From Pantoea ananatis LMG 2665 (GTDB lineage Bacteria; Pseudomonadota; Gammaproteobacteria; Enterobacterales; Enterobacteriaceae): a DNA stretch of 64,000 nt. This document shows positions 56,724 through 64,000 of this stretch, in pieces. The notes beneath the pieces are model-generated. The model searched no databases. It was given only the letters and a program-made list of their open reading frames with translations, and was not told where the DNA came from. The stretch is from positions 248,001 through 312,000 of the forward strand of contig NZ_JMJJ01000005.1 of NCBI RefSeq assembly GCF_000710035.2. Reading direction: 5' to 3'. How positions within the stretch are numbered: position 1 is the first letter of the stretch; every line of letters begins with the position of its first letter. A program made the position numbers and the translations under genes.

Positions 56724-57508
56724 TGATCACTCTCGACAGTAGCCAACTCGTACACTGGGTCAGTCAGTTTTTCTGGCCACTGGTGCGTATTCTGGCACTG
56801 CTTGCTACCGCGCCGGTACTGAGTGAAAAAGCGGTGAGTAAACGCGTGAAGATTGGTCTTGCCGCCATGATCACCTGGATACTGATCCCAAATTTACCCC
56901 CGGTGAACGTGACGCTGTTTTCACCTGCCGGCTTTATGCTGCTGATTCAGCAGATGCTGATTGGGATTGCCATTGGTTTTACCATGCAGTTCGCCTTTGC
57001 CGCGGTTCGTACCGCCGGTGAACTGATTGGATTGCAGATGGGTCTGTCTTTCGCCACCTTTTTCGATCCCGCCAGTCGACTGAATATGCCCGTTCTTGCG
57101 CGCTTTCTCGACATGCTGGCGATGCTTTTATTTTTGACTTTCAACGGTCACCTGTGGCTTATTTCCCTGCTGTCGGACAGTTTTCATACGTTGCCTATCG
57201 GCGGCGAGCCTCTTCAGGCAAATGCCTTTATGGCTTTGGTGAAATCCGGCAGCATGATTTTCCTTAATGGCATGATGTTAGCGCTGCCGTTGATCGTTTT
57301 GCTACTCACGATAAATATGGTCCTGGGTTTGTTAAACCGTCTTTCACCACAGTTATCAATCTTCGCGATCGGCTTCCCGATTACCTTATCAGTAGGCATT
57401 CTGACCATCAGCCTGCTGATGCCTCTCCTTGCCCCCTTCTGCGAGCACCTGTTCGGCGAAATATTCGATCTTCTGGCCCAGTTCCTGACAGAACTGTCCC
57501 CTGTCTGA
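56723..57508 (+). CDS. fliR: FliR, export gate protein
   Basis: 261 residues, six predicted membrane segments; [20 protein letters not shown] is the conserved centre and the C-terminus ends in the [19 protein letters not shown] helix. Completes the FliPQR pore. Last gene of fliLMNOPQR. Confidence 0.95.
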   Translation: MITLDSSQLVHWVSQFFWPLVRILALLATAPVLSEKAVSKRVKIGLAAMITWILIPNLPPVNVTLFSPAGFMLLIQQMLIGIAIGFTMQFAFAAVRTAGELIGLQMGLSFATFFDPASRLNMPVLARFLDMLAMLLFLTFNGHLWLISLLSDSFHTLPIGGEPLQANAFMALVKSGSMIFLNGMMLALPLIVLLLTINMVLGLLNRLSPQLSIFAIGFPITLSVGILTISLLMPLLAPFCEHLFGEIFDLLAQFLTELSPV

Positions 57509-58136
57509 ACATTAAGTATCTAACTATTATCCTGATTTGATACTTAAGAAACGCATAACTATCCGCACATTTTTCAAACCACATTTCCCAGAAATCAACT
57601 AAGGATATTCTGATAAACGTGCGGAAAGTCTTAAAATTATTCTTATTAAACCGCGCTTCGCGTATTTTAGTCAGGCGGTTAACCGAGTCATCAACAAGAT
57701 TGTTTTGGTGACAAAATCGGCAATGCGTTGAAATTACTAAAGAAAAATTTTTATGTGATTTTTCTTGTCAGAAAATGTTTTTTCCGGCATTGTCAACTCG
57801 CTAACCGACTTCACACTTTCGTGAAATAAATGTTTTTAAGATTTGTCCTATCAGAAAACTCTGGGTTTTCAGCGATAGTGACAGCGCTCCCAAAAAACTG
57901 CATTTCGCTCAGTCCGACTTTGTATCGACTTATCATGTTGATATCAGGTCAGGTGTGAGGTCAGAGCAACACAAATTTTTTGCAGACCGGGTCAGGGAAG
58001 AGGACTTTTATGGGCTATTGCCCATTGCCACGCTGCATCAGCAGAATAAAAAAAAGCGCTTTGGAAATCTTCTCGTACCGCAACGCGTAATTCATCGTTG
58101 ATTTAAACGGATAACAAATTGGTGAGGGTCGCTAAC
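57509..58136. other. Long leader region of rcsA
   Basis: 628 bases, AT-rich, without genes. Such long, AT-rich upstream regions at rcsA are typical H-NS targets relieved by DsrA or RcsAB in E. coli (established). Holds the RcsAB box at 57600-57613. Confidence 0.5.
57600..57613 (+). promoter_or_regulatory. RcsAB box upstream of rcsA
   Basis: TAAGGATATTCTGA is close to the RcsAB consensus (TAAGAATATTCCTA, 11 of 14) and to the autoregulatory box of E. coli rcsA. A second weaker match in inverted orientation (TAAAATTATTCTTA) is at 57632-57645. Supports positive autoregulation of rcsA. Confidence 0.65.
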
Positions 58137-58772
58137 ATGCCAACGATTATTATGGATTCCTGCAACTACACACGCCTGGGATTATCAGATTATATGTCTT
58201 CTAAGGGAGTTAAGAAGAAAAATATTACTTCTGTATCTGACATTGAGCAATTACAGCAAAGATGTGAGCAGTTAAAACCTGGCGTCGTCTTTATTAACGA
58301 AGACTGTTTCATTCATGAAACCGACTCCAGCGAGCGCATTCGCAGCGTTATTAACCAGCATCCCGAAACATTGTTTTTTATTTTTATGGCCATTAGTAAT
58401 ATTCATTTTGAAGAATATTTGTATGTTCGGAAAAATTTGATTATTACATCCAAAGCAATTAAGCCTTCGACGCTGGATTCATTGTTAAGTACTTATTTGC
58501 AGAAAAAACTCAATATGTCGCCGCGTATTTCTTCGGGTCTTGATGTCCACCCTCTTACGCTAAGCCAGACAGAGTCAAATATGCTGAAAATGTGGATGTC
58601 AGGCCATGATACCATCCAGATATCAGATAAAATGCAAATCAAAGCGAAAACCGTTTCTTCGCATAAAGGCAATATAAAGCGAAAAATTAAAACGCATAAC
58701 AAGCAAGTGATCTATCATGTGGTGCGTTTAACCGATAACGTGACGTCCGGTATCTATGTCAACGTAAGGTAA
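58137..58772 (+). CDS. rcsA: RcsA, capsule transcription co-activator
   Basis: 211 residues from ATG 58137; the GTG at 58119 is less likely. LuxR-type DNA-binding helix-turn-helix at the C-terminus: [55 protein letters not shown]-terminal [20 protein letters not shown] matches E. coli RcsA. RcsA pairs with RcsB to activate exopolysaccharide (colanic acid, amylovoran or stewartan) genes and to repress flhDC. Its nearness to flagellar genes is conserved. Confidence 0.96.
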   Translation: MPTIIMDSCNYTRLGLSDYMSSKGVKKKNITSVSDIEQLQQRCEQLKPGVVFINEDCFIHETDSSERIRSVINQHPETLFFIFMAISNIHFEEYLYVRKNLIITSKAIKPSTLDSLLSTYLQKKLNMSPRISSGLDVHPLTLSQTESNMLKMWMSGHDTIQISDKMQIKAKTVSSHKGNIKRKIKTHNKQVIYHVVRLTDNVTSGIYVNVR

Positions 58773-58788
58773 CCTCCTCCCCTCTAAG

Positions 58789-58814
58789 AACTGGCCCAAA
58801 AGGCCGGTTTTTTT
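58789..58814 (+). terminator. Terminator of rcsA
   Basis: AACTGGCC pairs with GGCCGGTT (one G-T wobble) around CAAAA and is followed by seven T. Confidence 0.85.
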
Positions 58815-58847
58815 ATGGATTAGCGATCCAGATCTCACTTTCGGGTG

Positions 58848-58874
58848 TAAACCTTTCTCTTCTTTTGCCGATGT
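58848..58874 (+). promoter_or_regulatory. Sigma-28 promoter of the chemoreceptor gene
   Basis: TAAACCTT (58848-58855), 11 bases, GCCGATGT (58867-58874): a good FliA match 37 bases before the start codon. Confidence 0.85.
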
Positions 58875-58911
58875 TTTGTTCAACAGAATAACCTCCTAAG
58901 AGAGCAAGGAA

Positions 58912-60618
58912 ATGAACACAACGCTGGTTAATGAAGGGCATTCCAAACTTAGTCTTTGGCAAAACATCCGCCTCGTTCCTCTGTTTAGTTTAATATTCGG
59001 CGGGATATTGTTTCTGTTCGCACTCTGTATTGCTATCTCAAGCTACTTTCTTATTCTCAGTAATCAGTCTCTTAAAGATGCTACCGATGAGATCCAGGTT
59101 AGAAACGGGCTTATCGACAGCTCATCGCATATGCGCTCTGCCCGTTTGAATATCATTCAGGCAGGCGCCGCCGCGCGTATCGGTGAGATGGATGAATTCA
59201 ACGCTAATCTTGCGGCTACGGCCGATCGTATCAAACAGGCTGAAGCCGGCCTTAAAATCTATCTGAATCGTAAAAACAAAACACCAGAAGACATCAAGCT
59301 GGATGAGCAGTTACAGGCGCGTTTCAAAGAGTATGTGACGAAGGGTTTGATGCCGATGATCGAATCGGGTAAACAGGGCAGCTTCGAAAGCATTATTGCT
59401 CAGGAAACCGATACGACACGCAAACTGGATAACGCCTATAAAGCCGTTCTGGTGGAGGCGATTAAGCTTCGTGATGTTCGCTCCGCTCAGATCAACGATC
59501 AGGCGGCAGAGCAGTCACGGATTGGATTTATCGCAATGGGCTCCGCGTTTGTTGCCGCTCTTGTGCTGGTGCTGCTCACCTTTGTGTTTTTACGTCGTGT
59601 CGTCATTAACCCACTGCGCAATTCAGTGGCGCACATAGAACGTATTGCTCAAGGGGATTTAACGGCACCCACTGTCCCGCACGGCCGTAACGAAATAGGT
59701 CTGTTGCTCGACAACCTGCAACGTATGCAGCAGTCGCTAATCAAAACGGTAGGTACCGTCCGCGAAGGGGCTATCGCCATTTACCAGGGATCAAGTGAGA
59801 TTTCTGCGGGTAACACCGACCTGTCATCGCGTACCGAGCAACAGGCAGCCGCGCTTGAGCAGACTGCGGCCAGCATGGAACAGCTCACCGCGACGGTGAA
59901 ACAGAACGCAGATAACGCCCATCACGCCAGCCAACTGGCAGCAGATGCGTCCGGCAAGGCGCGCAGCGGCGGCGATATGGTAAGCGGCGTGGTGAAAACC
60001 ATGAACGATATTTCCGGTAGTTCGAAGAAAATTGCTGAGATCACTAACGTGATCAACAGTATTGCCTTCCAGACGAACATTCTGGCGCTGAATGCCGCCG
60101 TCGAGGCTGCCCGCGCGGGCGAACAGGGCCGCGGTTTTGCCGTGGTCGCCAGCGAAGTCCGTAACCTGGCTCAGCGCAGTGCGCAGGCGGCAAAAGAAAT
60201 TGAATCGCTGATTGCTGAATCAGTGAAGTTAGTCAGCAGCGGTTCACAACAGGTAGGTGAAGCCGGGACGACCATGAGCGAAATTGTTGAGGCCGTGCGT
60301 CGCGTGACCGATATCATGTCGGAAATTGCCGCCGCGTCCGACGAACAAAGCCGCGGTATCCAGCAGGTCAGCCAGGCCGTTACAGAGATGGATAACGTGA
60401 CGCAGCAAAACGCCTCACTGGTTGAGGAAGCCTCGGCTGCGGCTGCCTCTCTGGAAGATCAGGCTGGTAAGTTGACCAAGGCGGTTGCGGCTTTCCGTTT
60501 GCAGGATACGCCAGCAGCAAAACCTGTTCATCAGTCCGATAGCGCACCTAAGGCGCCTGCGCCTGTCTTGCGCCCCGCTGCCGCCACAAGCGGCAATGAG
60601 AACTGGGAAACGTTTTAG
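58912..60618 (+). CDS. Methyl-accepting chemotaxis protein, Tsr/Tar class
   Basis: 568 residues. Membrane helices at about 28-50 and 207-229 bracket a Tar-type four-helix ligand domain; HAMP at ~230-282 ([20 protein letters not shown]); signalling hairpin with [20 protein letters not shown] followed by [20 protein letters not shown]. The C-terminus ends in the pentapeptide NWETF, the CheR/CheB docking tether of high-abundance receptors. Ligand not predictable. AGAGAGCAAGGA precedes ATG. Under its own sigma-28 promoter. Confidence 0.95.
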   Translation: MNTTLVNEGHSKLSLWQNIRLVPLFSLIFGGILFLFALCIAISSYFLILSNQSLKDATDEIQVRNGLIDSSSHMRSARLNIIQAGAAARIGEMDEFNANLAATADRIKQAEAGLKIYLNRKNKTPEDIKLDEQLQARFKEYVTKGLMPMIESGKQGSFESIIAQETDTTRKLDNAYKAVLVEAIKLRDVRSAQINDQAAEQSRIGFIAMGSAFVAALVLVLLTFVFLRRVVINPLRNSVAHIERIAQGDLTAPTVPHGRNEIGLLLDNLQRMQQSLIKTVGTVREGAIAIYQGSSEISAGNTDLSSRTEQQAAALEQTAASMEQLTATVKQNADNAHHASQLAADASGKARSGGDMVSGVVKTMNDISGSSKKIAEITNVINSIAFQTNILALNAAVEAARAGEQGRGFAVVASEVRNLAQRSAQAAKEIESLIAESVKLVSSGSQQVGEAGTTMSEIVEAVRRVTDIMSEIAAASDEQSRGIQQVSQAVTEMDNVTQQNASLVEEASAAAASLEDQAGKLTKAVAAFRLQDTPAAKPVHQSDSAPKAPAPVLRPAAATSGNENWETF

Positions 60619-60684
60619 CCAAAGCAGACCGGTGAGTCAGCGACGTCGCTGAAGCGCGTTGCCTGACGGCGCTGTCAGTAACAC

Positions 60685-60720
60685 TCGCCCTCTGAGCCGA
60701 ACAGGCCAGAGGGCGATTTT
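60685..60720 (+). terminator. Terminator of the chemoreceptor gene
   Basis: TCGCCCTCTG (60685-60694) pairs with CAGAGGGCGA (60707-60716) and is followed by TTTT; 66 bases past the stop. Confidence 0.8.
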
Positions 60721-60748
60721 GTGATGGTCTGGCAGTTAAATATCAAGG

Positions 60749-60943
60749 TCAGTCGGCAGGATAAGGCTCGACAAACACACCGTCCTGATGACCGCTCTCG
60801 TTAAAGAACCAGATGCCCTGCGGGTAATCTTCCAGGGCCACCAGAAACATGGTGCCTTCACTAAATGGCTCAACAGCCAGGATGGTGCCTGTACGACGGG
60901 GCCCACCATCCGTTTTCACACTGACGCGATCGTCTACCTTCAT
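60749..60943 (-). CDS. dsrB: DsrB
   Basis: 64 residues (E. coli 62). [20 protein letters not shown] and [20 protein letters not shown] are near-identical to E. coli DsrB, a small protein of unknown function lying downstream of rcsA. No sequence resembling the DsrA small RNA was found nearby. Confidence 0.93.
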   Translation of the reverse strand: MKVDDRVSVKTDGGPRRTGTILAVEPFSEGTMFLVALEDYPQGIWFFNESGHQDGVFVEPYPAD

Positions 60944-61005
60944 TTACCACTCTCCCGATACATTCCTGTTAACAGTTTAATCGAAGAGCCTGGGTAATGC
61001 AGGCG

Positions 61006-61164
61006 TTAGCGACGCGCGATGACCCACACGGCGTGAATGATGCCTGGAATGTATCCACACAGGGTCAGCAGGATGTTAAGCCAGAATGCTCCCCCAAAAC
61101 CTACCTGCATAAAAACACCAAGTGGGGGGAGTAAGATTGCGATTAGAATTCGAAGTAAGTCCAT
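61006..61164 (-). CDS. Pmp3/YqaE-family small membrane protein
   Basis: 52 residues, read directly from sequence. Opens MDLLRILIAILLPPLGVFMQ, then VGFGGAFWLNILLTLCGYIP, then GIIHAVWVIARR and a stop TAA at 61006-61008. Two membrane helices with the conserved PPLGVF and GYIPGIIHA motifs are diagnostic of the Pmp3 (UPF0057) family, small proteins affecting membrane potential or salt tolerance. ATG 61164 has AAGGAATGG upstream; another in-frame ATG at 61170 is possible. Confidence 0.9.
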   Translation of the reverse strand: MDLLRILIAILLPPLGVFMQVGFGGAFWLNILLTLCGYIPGIIHAVWVIARR

Positions 61165-61379
61165 AACCATTCCTTTAGGTATTGATAAAAAACCGTTTTG
61201 TTATCAAATATAGTCACTTTTTAGCAGATTACTGAGAAAGTCAGGTAAATCTGAGTAATACGCATTTTCAGTTTCCTGACACTTCACTGCGAGACGTTTA
61301 ACAGGAACAGCAGGTAAACTTTTTTTCGTTGCTTTCCTCCCCAGGAAATACAACACACCCAAAGTAACAAGGATCATTT

Positions 61380-61405
61380 GCCCGCGCAGCGCGGGCTTTT
61401 TTTTT
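61380..61405 (+). terminator. Rho-independent terminator before yodD
   Basis: GCCCGCG (61380-61386) pairs with CGCGGGC (61390-61396) over a three-base loop, followed by nine T. No + strand gene lies immediately upstream, so it may end a small RNA or antisense transcript. Confidence 0.8.
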
Positions 61406-61473
61406 CTGTCCCGCCCTCTCATTTTCCGCTAAATTGTATATTTATTACCCAATCCAGCCGATGGAGGTTTGCG

Positions 61474-61698
61474 ATGTCGCTTCCCCACCCAGCCGAAAAG
61501 CATGAGCGGGATAAAGAAATGGACGCCCTGCTGCAGGCTATTGAACCCGGTAGCACCGGTGAACTGCAGGACTACTTTTCCCCACACTCGCAGTCAGTGA
61601 CGGGGGCGGATGCCCCTCGGCCAGGGCTGTGCCGTGAACCTGCGGAGCAGTGTGAAATGGATATTCATGATTGTCGTTATACAGAGATAAACCGATAG
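61474..61698 (+). CDS. yodD: YodD, peroxide/acid resistance protein
   Basis: 74 residues (E. coli 75). C-terminus EMDIHDCRYTEINR matches E. coli ELDIHDFSVSEVNR, and MDALLQAIEPGSTGELQDYF lies in the N-terminal half. GGAGGTTTGCG precedes ATG 61474. Gene order rcsA-dsrB-yodD-yedP is as in E. coli. Role: linked to stress tolerance in E. coli; mechanism unknown. Confidence 0.85.
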   Translation: MSLPHPAEKHERDKEMDALLQAIEPGSTGELQDYFSPHSQSVTGADAPRPGLCREPAEQCEMDIHDCRYTEINR

Positions 61699-61864
61699 GC
61701 AGCGCAGCCGCACTGAATTCGGCGCAAAAAAATACCCGGCGCGAGCCAGGTAAGCAGTCAATTCGTTACACCAGGGAATTCATATTACTCGTTCAGAGTA
61801 CGCTTCCCGTTCGCCAAAACAAGCCTTTCCCGTGCGCGTTTCACTCATTTCGCCCTAACTCAAA

Positions 61865-62068
61865 CTGACCACTTTCACCCTGAGCCTTGTTATTTCAGCG
61901 ATATTCGCTGCACGAAATGACGGCATCGCCGATTTTATCCTTCGGGTTTTAGGAATCCTCCTGGTTATAGGGGTTGCGGTGCGCAATGCTAAGCCTGCTG
62001 TAGACTCAACTACACTAAAACTAATGTCGAACTGGAGTGAAGGAGATCAGGATGCCGAATCTGAATGA
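61865..62068 (+). other. Possible small membrane-protein reading frame without a standard start
   Basis: After a TAA, the frame from CTG 61865 runs 67 codons to TGA 62066-62068 and reads TTFTLSLVISAIFAARNDGI then ADFILRVLGILLVIGVAVRN, two hydrophobic helices ended by RNAKPAVDS. There is no ATG/GTG/TTG at its head and no clear ribosome site, so it may be a decayed gene or a CTG-started peptide. It overlaps the mpgP start by 17 bases. Confidence 0.35.
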
Positions 62069-62840
62069 ATCGCTAATGATAGTGACCGACCTCGATGGAT
62101 CGCTGCTTGACCACCACGACTATAACTGGGATGCCGCAGCAGACTGGCTTGATACACTCAACGCGCACGCCATTCCCTTAATTATTTGCTCCAGCAAAAC
62201 CGCCGCTGAGATTCTGCCACTGCAGCGTAAGCTCGGTATTGCCGGCACCGCCTTTATTGCTGAAAACGGCGCCGTGCTGTACCTCAACGAGAGTAAAAGC
62301 GTGCGCATTCCGGACGACAAGATGAACTATGCCGCAATCTGCCGGGTGCTGGCAGCGTTACAACAGCAGTTTCGCTTTACCGGCTTCCATGACTTCAGCG
62401 ATGTCGATGTTTCCGCCATGACCGGCCTGAGTGAAGCGGATGCCGCCCTCGCCCGTCAGCGTGATGCTTCAGAGGTGATTGTCTGGCGGGATACCGATGA
62501 GGCCTTTGACCGCTTTCGCAAGGCACTGGCCGACTATCATCTTTCCCTGACGCAGGGCGGCCGCTTCTGGCATGTCATGCCTGCCAGAAGCGGCAAAGGA
62601 GAAGCCTTGCGCTGGCTGCTGTCTCACACCGACCGGGAAGGCGTTACCACCCTTGGCCTGGGCGATGGCCCGAACGATGCCCCGATGCTGGATGCGGTTG
62701 ACTATGCCGTGGTGATCAAAGGCTTCAGTAAAACACCGGTTACCTTACAGCGCGCGGAGGATGCCAACGTATTCCGCACGACACATCACGGCCCTGAAGG
62801 CTGGCGTGAAGGGCTGGACCATTTTTTGACTCAGCCATGA
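62052..62840 (+). CDS. mpgP: Mannosyl-3-phosphoglycerate phosphatase (YedP)
   Basis: 262 residues from ATG 62052 (AAGGAGATCAGG upstream); the GTG at 62037 is upstream of that ribosome site. HAD superfamily: VTDLDGSLLD with the nucleophile Asp and catalytic Asp near residue 13, the lysine in SGKGEALRWLL near 190, and GLGDGPNDAPMLD as motif IV. Removes phosphate from mannosyl- or glucosyl-3-phosphoglycerate to give the compatible solute. In E. coli yedP is an orphan; here it is followed after 40 bases by the matching synthase, so the pathway appears complete. Confidence 0.93.
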   Translation: MPNLNESLMIVTDLDGSLLDHHDYNWDAAADWLDTLNAHAIPLIICSSKTAAEILPLQRKLGIAGTAFIAENGAVLYLNESKSVRIPDDKMNYAAICRVLAALQQQFRFTGFHDFSDVDVSAMTGLSEADAALARQRDASEVIVWRDTDEAFDRFRKALADYHLSLTQGGRFWHVMPARSGKGEALRWLLSHTDREGVTTLGLGDGPNDAPMLDAVDYAVVIKGFSKTPVTLQRAEDANVFRTTHHGPEGWREGLDHFLTQP

Positions 62841-62880
62841 AAGGCTGTTGTTCCTCTCGCAAAACCATAAGGATGATGCA

Positions 62881-64000
62881 ATGAGTGATTTCTTTCAGAA
62901 TGGCGTAATTACTAACTTTCATAATCTTACGCACCGCAGCGTTGAGTCGCTGGAAAAAGAAATGGTGCGTTTTGCCCGTAAGCGCAAAATGGGATTGATC
63001 CTGCCTTCCCTCTTTTCCGAGCTGGAAGGTCCGGCGTTGACAAAAATTGTTGATGAACTGGCTAAGGTCCCCTATCTGGATGAAATCGTTATCGGGTTAG
63101 ATCGGGCTGACCGTGACCAGTTTCTGCATGCCCGCGAGTTTTTTTCCCGACTGCCGCAACGGCACCGCATCCTGTGGAATGACGGCCCCAGACTCAAAGC
63201 CATTGACGCGGAACTGGATAAAGAGGGGTTGTCGCCCACCCATCCGGGCAAAGGACGCAACGTGTGGTTTTGTACCGGTTATACGCTGGCCTCGGATCGC
63301 ACCAGCTGTGTTGCACTGCACGACTGCGATATTGTCACCTACGAACGCGGCATGCTGGCACGCCTGCTTTATCCGCTGGCTAACCCCGCTTTTCAGTATG
63401 AATTCTGCAAAGGGTTTTACGCACGCGTCGCTGACGGTAAACTCAATGGCCGCGTGGGCCGCCTGCTGGTAGGCCCGCTGCTGCGCTCGTTACAAAAAGT
63501 CTATGGCCACTCCGAATACCTTGATTACCTTTCCAGCTTCCGTTATCCGCTCTCGGGCGAGTTTGCGATGCGCACGCACGTGCTCAACGGCATTAAAATC
63601 CCCGGCGACTGGGGACTGGAAATTGGCGTGCTCTCTGAAATTTACCGTAACTACACCACGCGCCAGTCGTGTCAGGTCGAGATTGCAGATCACTATGATC
63701 ACAAGCATCAGCCGCTGGCAGAAGATGATGGCACCGGTGGCCTTAAGCGCATGAGCAACGATATTGTCCAGTCGCTGCTGCGTAAGCTGGCAACCATGGG
63801 CGTGCCGCTGACCAGTGACTCATTCCGGGTACTGAAAGCGACCTATTACCGTAATGCGCTGGATATGATGGAAATCTATAACCATGAGGCGGCAATGAAC
63901 GGCCTGAAATTCGACCAGCATGTTGAAGAAGCGGCCGTCGAAATGTTCACCCAGTCGATTCTGGATGCCGGTCAGTCCTTTATCGAGCGCCCGAACGACA
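62881..64000 (+). CDS. Glycosyl-3-phosphoglycerate synthase (GT81/MPGS-like), 5' part
   Basis: Reads from ATG 62881 with no stop to the end of the window (373 codons); the gene continues beyond. MSDFFQNGVITNFHNLTHRS, LILPSLFSELEGPALTKIVD, LHDCDIVTYERGMLARLLYP (metal-binding DCD) and LSGEFAMRTHVLNGIKIPGD are typical of glucosyl- or mannosyl-3-phosphoglycerate synthases, which join an NDP-sugar to 3-phosphoglycerate. Coupled with mpgP, it makes mannosylglycerate or glucosylglycerate, osmolytes. Sugar donor (GDP-mannose or NDP-glucose) is unresolved from sequence. Confidence 0.87.
   Translation, partial: MSDFFQNGVITNFHNLTHRSVESLEKEMVRFARKRKMGLILPSLFSELEGPALTKIVDELAKVPYLDEIVIGLDRADRDQFLHAREFFSRLPQRHRILWNDGPRLKAIDAELDKEGLSPTHPGKGRNVWFCTGYTLASDRTSCVALHDCDIVTYERGMLARLLYPLANPAFQYEFCKGFYARVADGKLNGRVGRLLVGPLLRSLQKVYGHSEYLDYLSSFRYPLSGEFAMRTHVLNGIKIPGDWGLEIGVLSEIYRNYTTRQSCQVEIADHYDHKHQPLAEDDGTGGLKRMSNDIVQSLLRKLATMGVPLTSDSFRVLKATYYRNALDMMEIYNHEAAMNGLKFDQHVEEAAVEMFTQSILDAGQSFIERPND

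Noticed and set aside
60944-61205. DsrA small RNA gene near dsrB
   Set aside because: The known DsrA sequence pattern is not present; only a Pmp3-family gene is found.
61204-61422. 72-codon - strand frame with a short hydrophobic N-terminus
   Set aside because: Its upstream part lies within the terminator at 61380-61405 and the only plausible internal ATG (61377) has no ribosome site.

Overview
The window is a chromosomal stretch of a motile, peritrichous-type enterobacterium. Flagellar gene order (fliA-fliZ-dcyD/tcy, then fliC, fliDST-amyA-yedD, fliE, fliF-R, rcsA, dsrB, yodD, yedP) matches the E. coli/Salmonella arrangement, but four tandem short flagellin genes, a large flagellin-modification island and a yedP/mannosyl-phosphoglycerate-synthase pair point to the Erwiniaceae (Pantoea/Erwinia-like). 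This placement is inference from gene content; no rRNA or marker search was possible. No tRNA, rRNA, CRISPR array or intact mobile element was seen.

Layout. 1-840: 3' end of putA, its terminator and a decayed 3' fragment of narI. 934-4813: two paralogous membrane acyltransferases flanking a NudK-like hydrolase. 5050-8387: cystine ABC transporter plus D-cysteine desulfhydrase. 8591-9919: fliZ and fliA with a sigma-28 site. 10012-10980: an HNH-nuclease-domain protein. 11312-32615: glycan island. On the + strand this has rfbA-rfbC-rfbD and a WcbI-like gene. On the - strand it has a ten-gene tightly coupled operon (NeuD/PglD-like acyltransferase, FkbM methyltransferase, acyl carrier protein, two short-chain reductases, split transketolase, acyl-adenylating ligase, LuxE-like, LuxC-like), a VioA-like aminotransferase, and two giant multidomain glycosyltransferases. 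32753-38125: four flagellin genes, each with its own sigma-28 promoter and terminator. 38219-46533: fliD-fliS-fliT, amyA, yedD, a set of small accessory genes (IraP-like, LexA-controlled DinI-like, several unknowns) and fliE. 46768-57508: fliF to fliR. 57600-58772: rcsA with an RcsAB box. 58848-64000: a chemoreceptor, dsrB, a Pmp3-family peptide, yodD, mpgP (yedP) and the start of a GT81-type synthase.

How the genes fit together. FliA directs transcription of the four flagellins, the fliDST operon, the chemoreceptor and itself. The island between fliA and fliC lies where flagellin-modification islands are known in Enterobacterales. It can plausibly make dTDP-rhamnose and a dTDP-4-amino-4,6-dideoxy sugar that is N-acylated and O-methylated, and transfer these to flagellin with the two large glycosyltransferases. 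The most unusual part is the LuxE/LuxC/acyl ligase/ACP/split-transketolase/double-reductase module, which looks able to activate an acyl group, reduce it to an aldehyde and extend it with a ketol unit. That chemistry is a hypothesis drawn from family membership and operon structure, not something the sequence proves.
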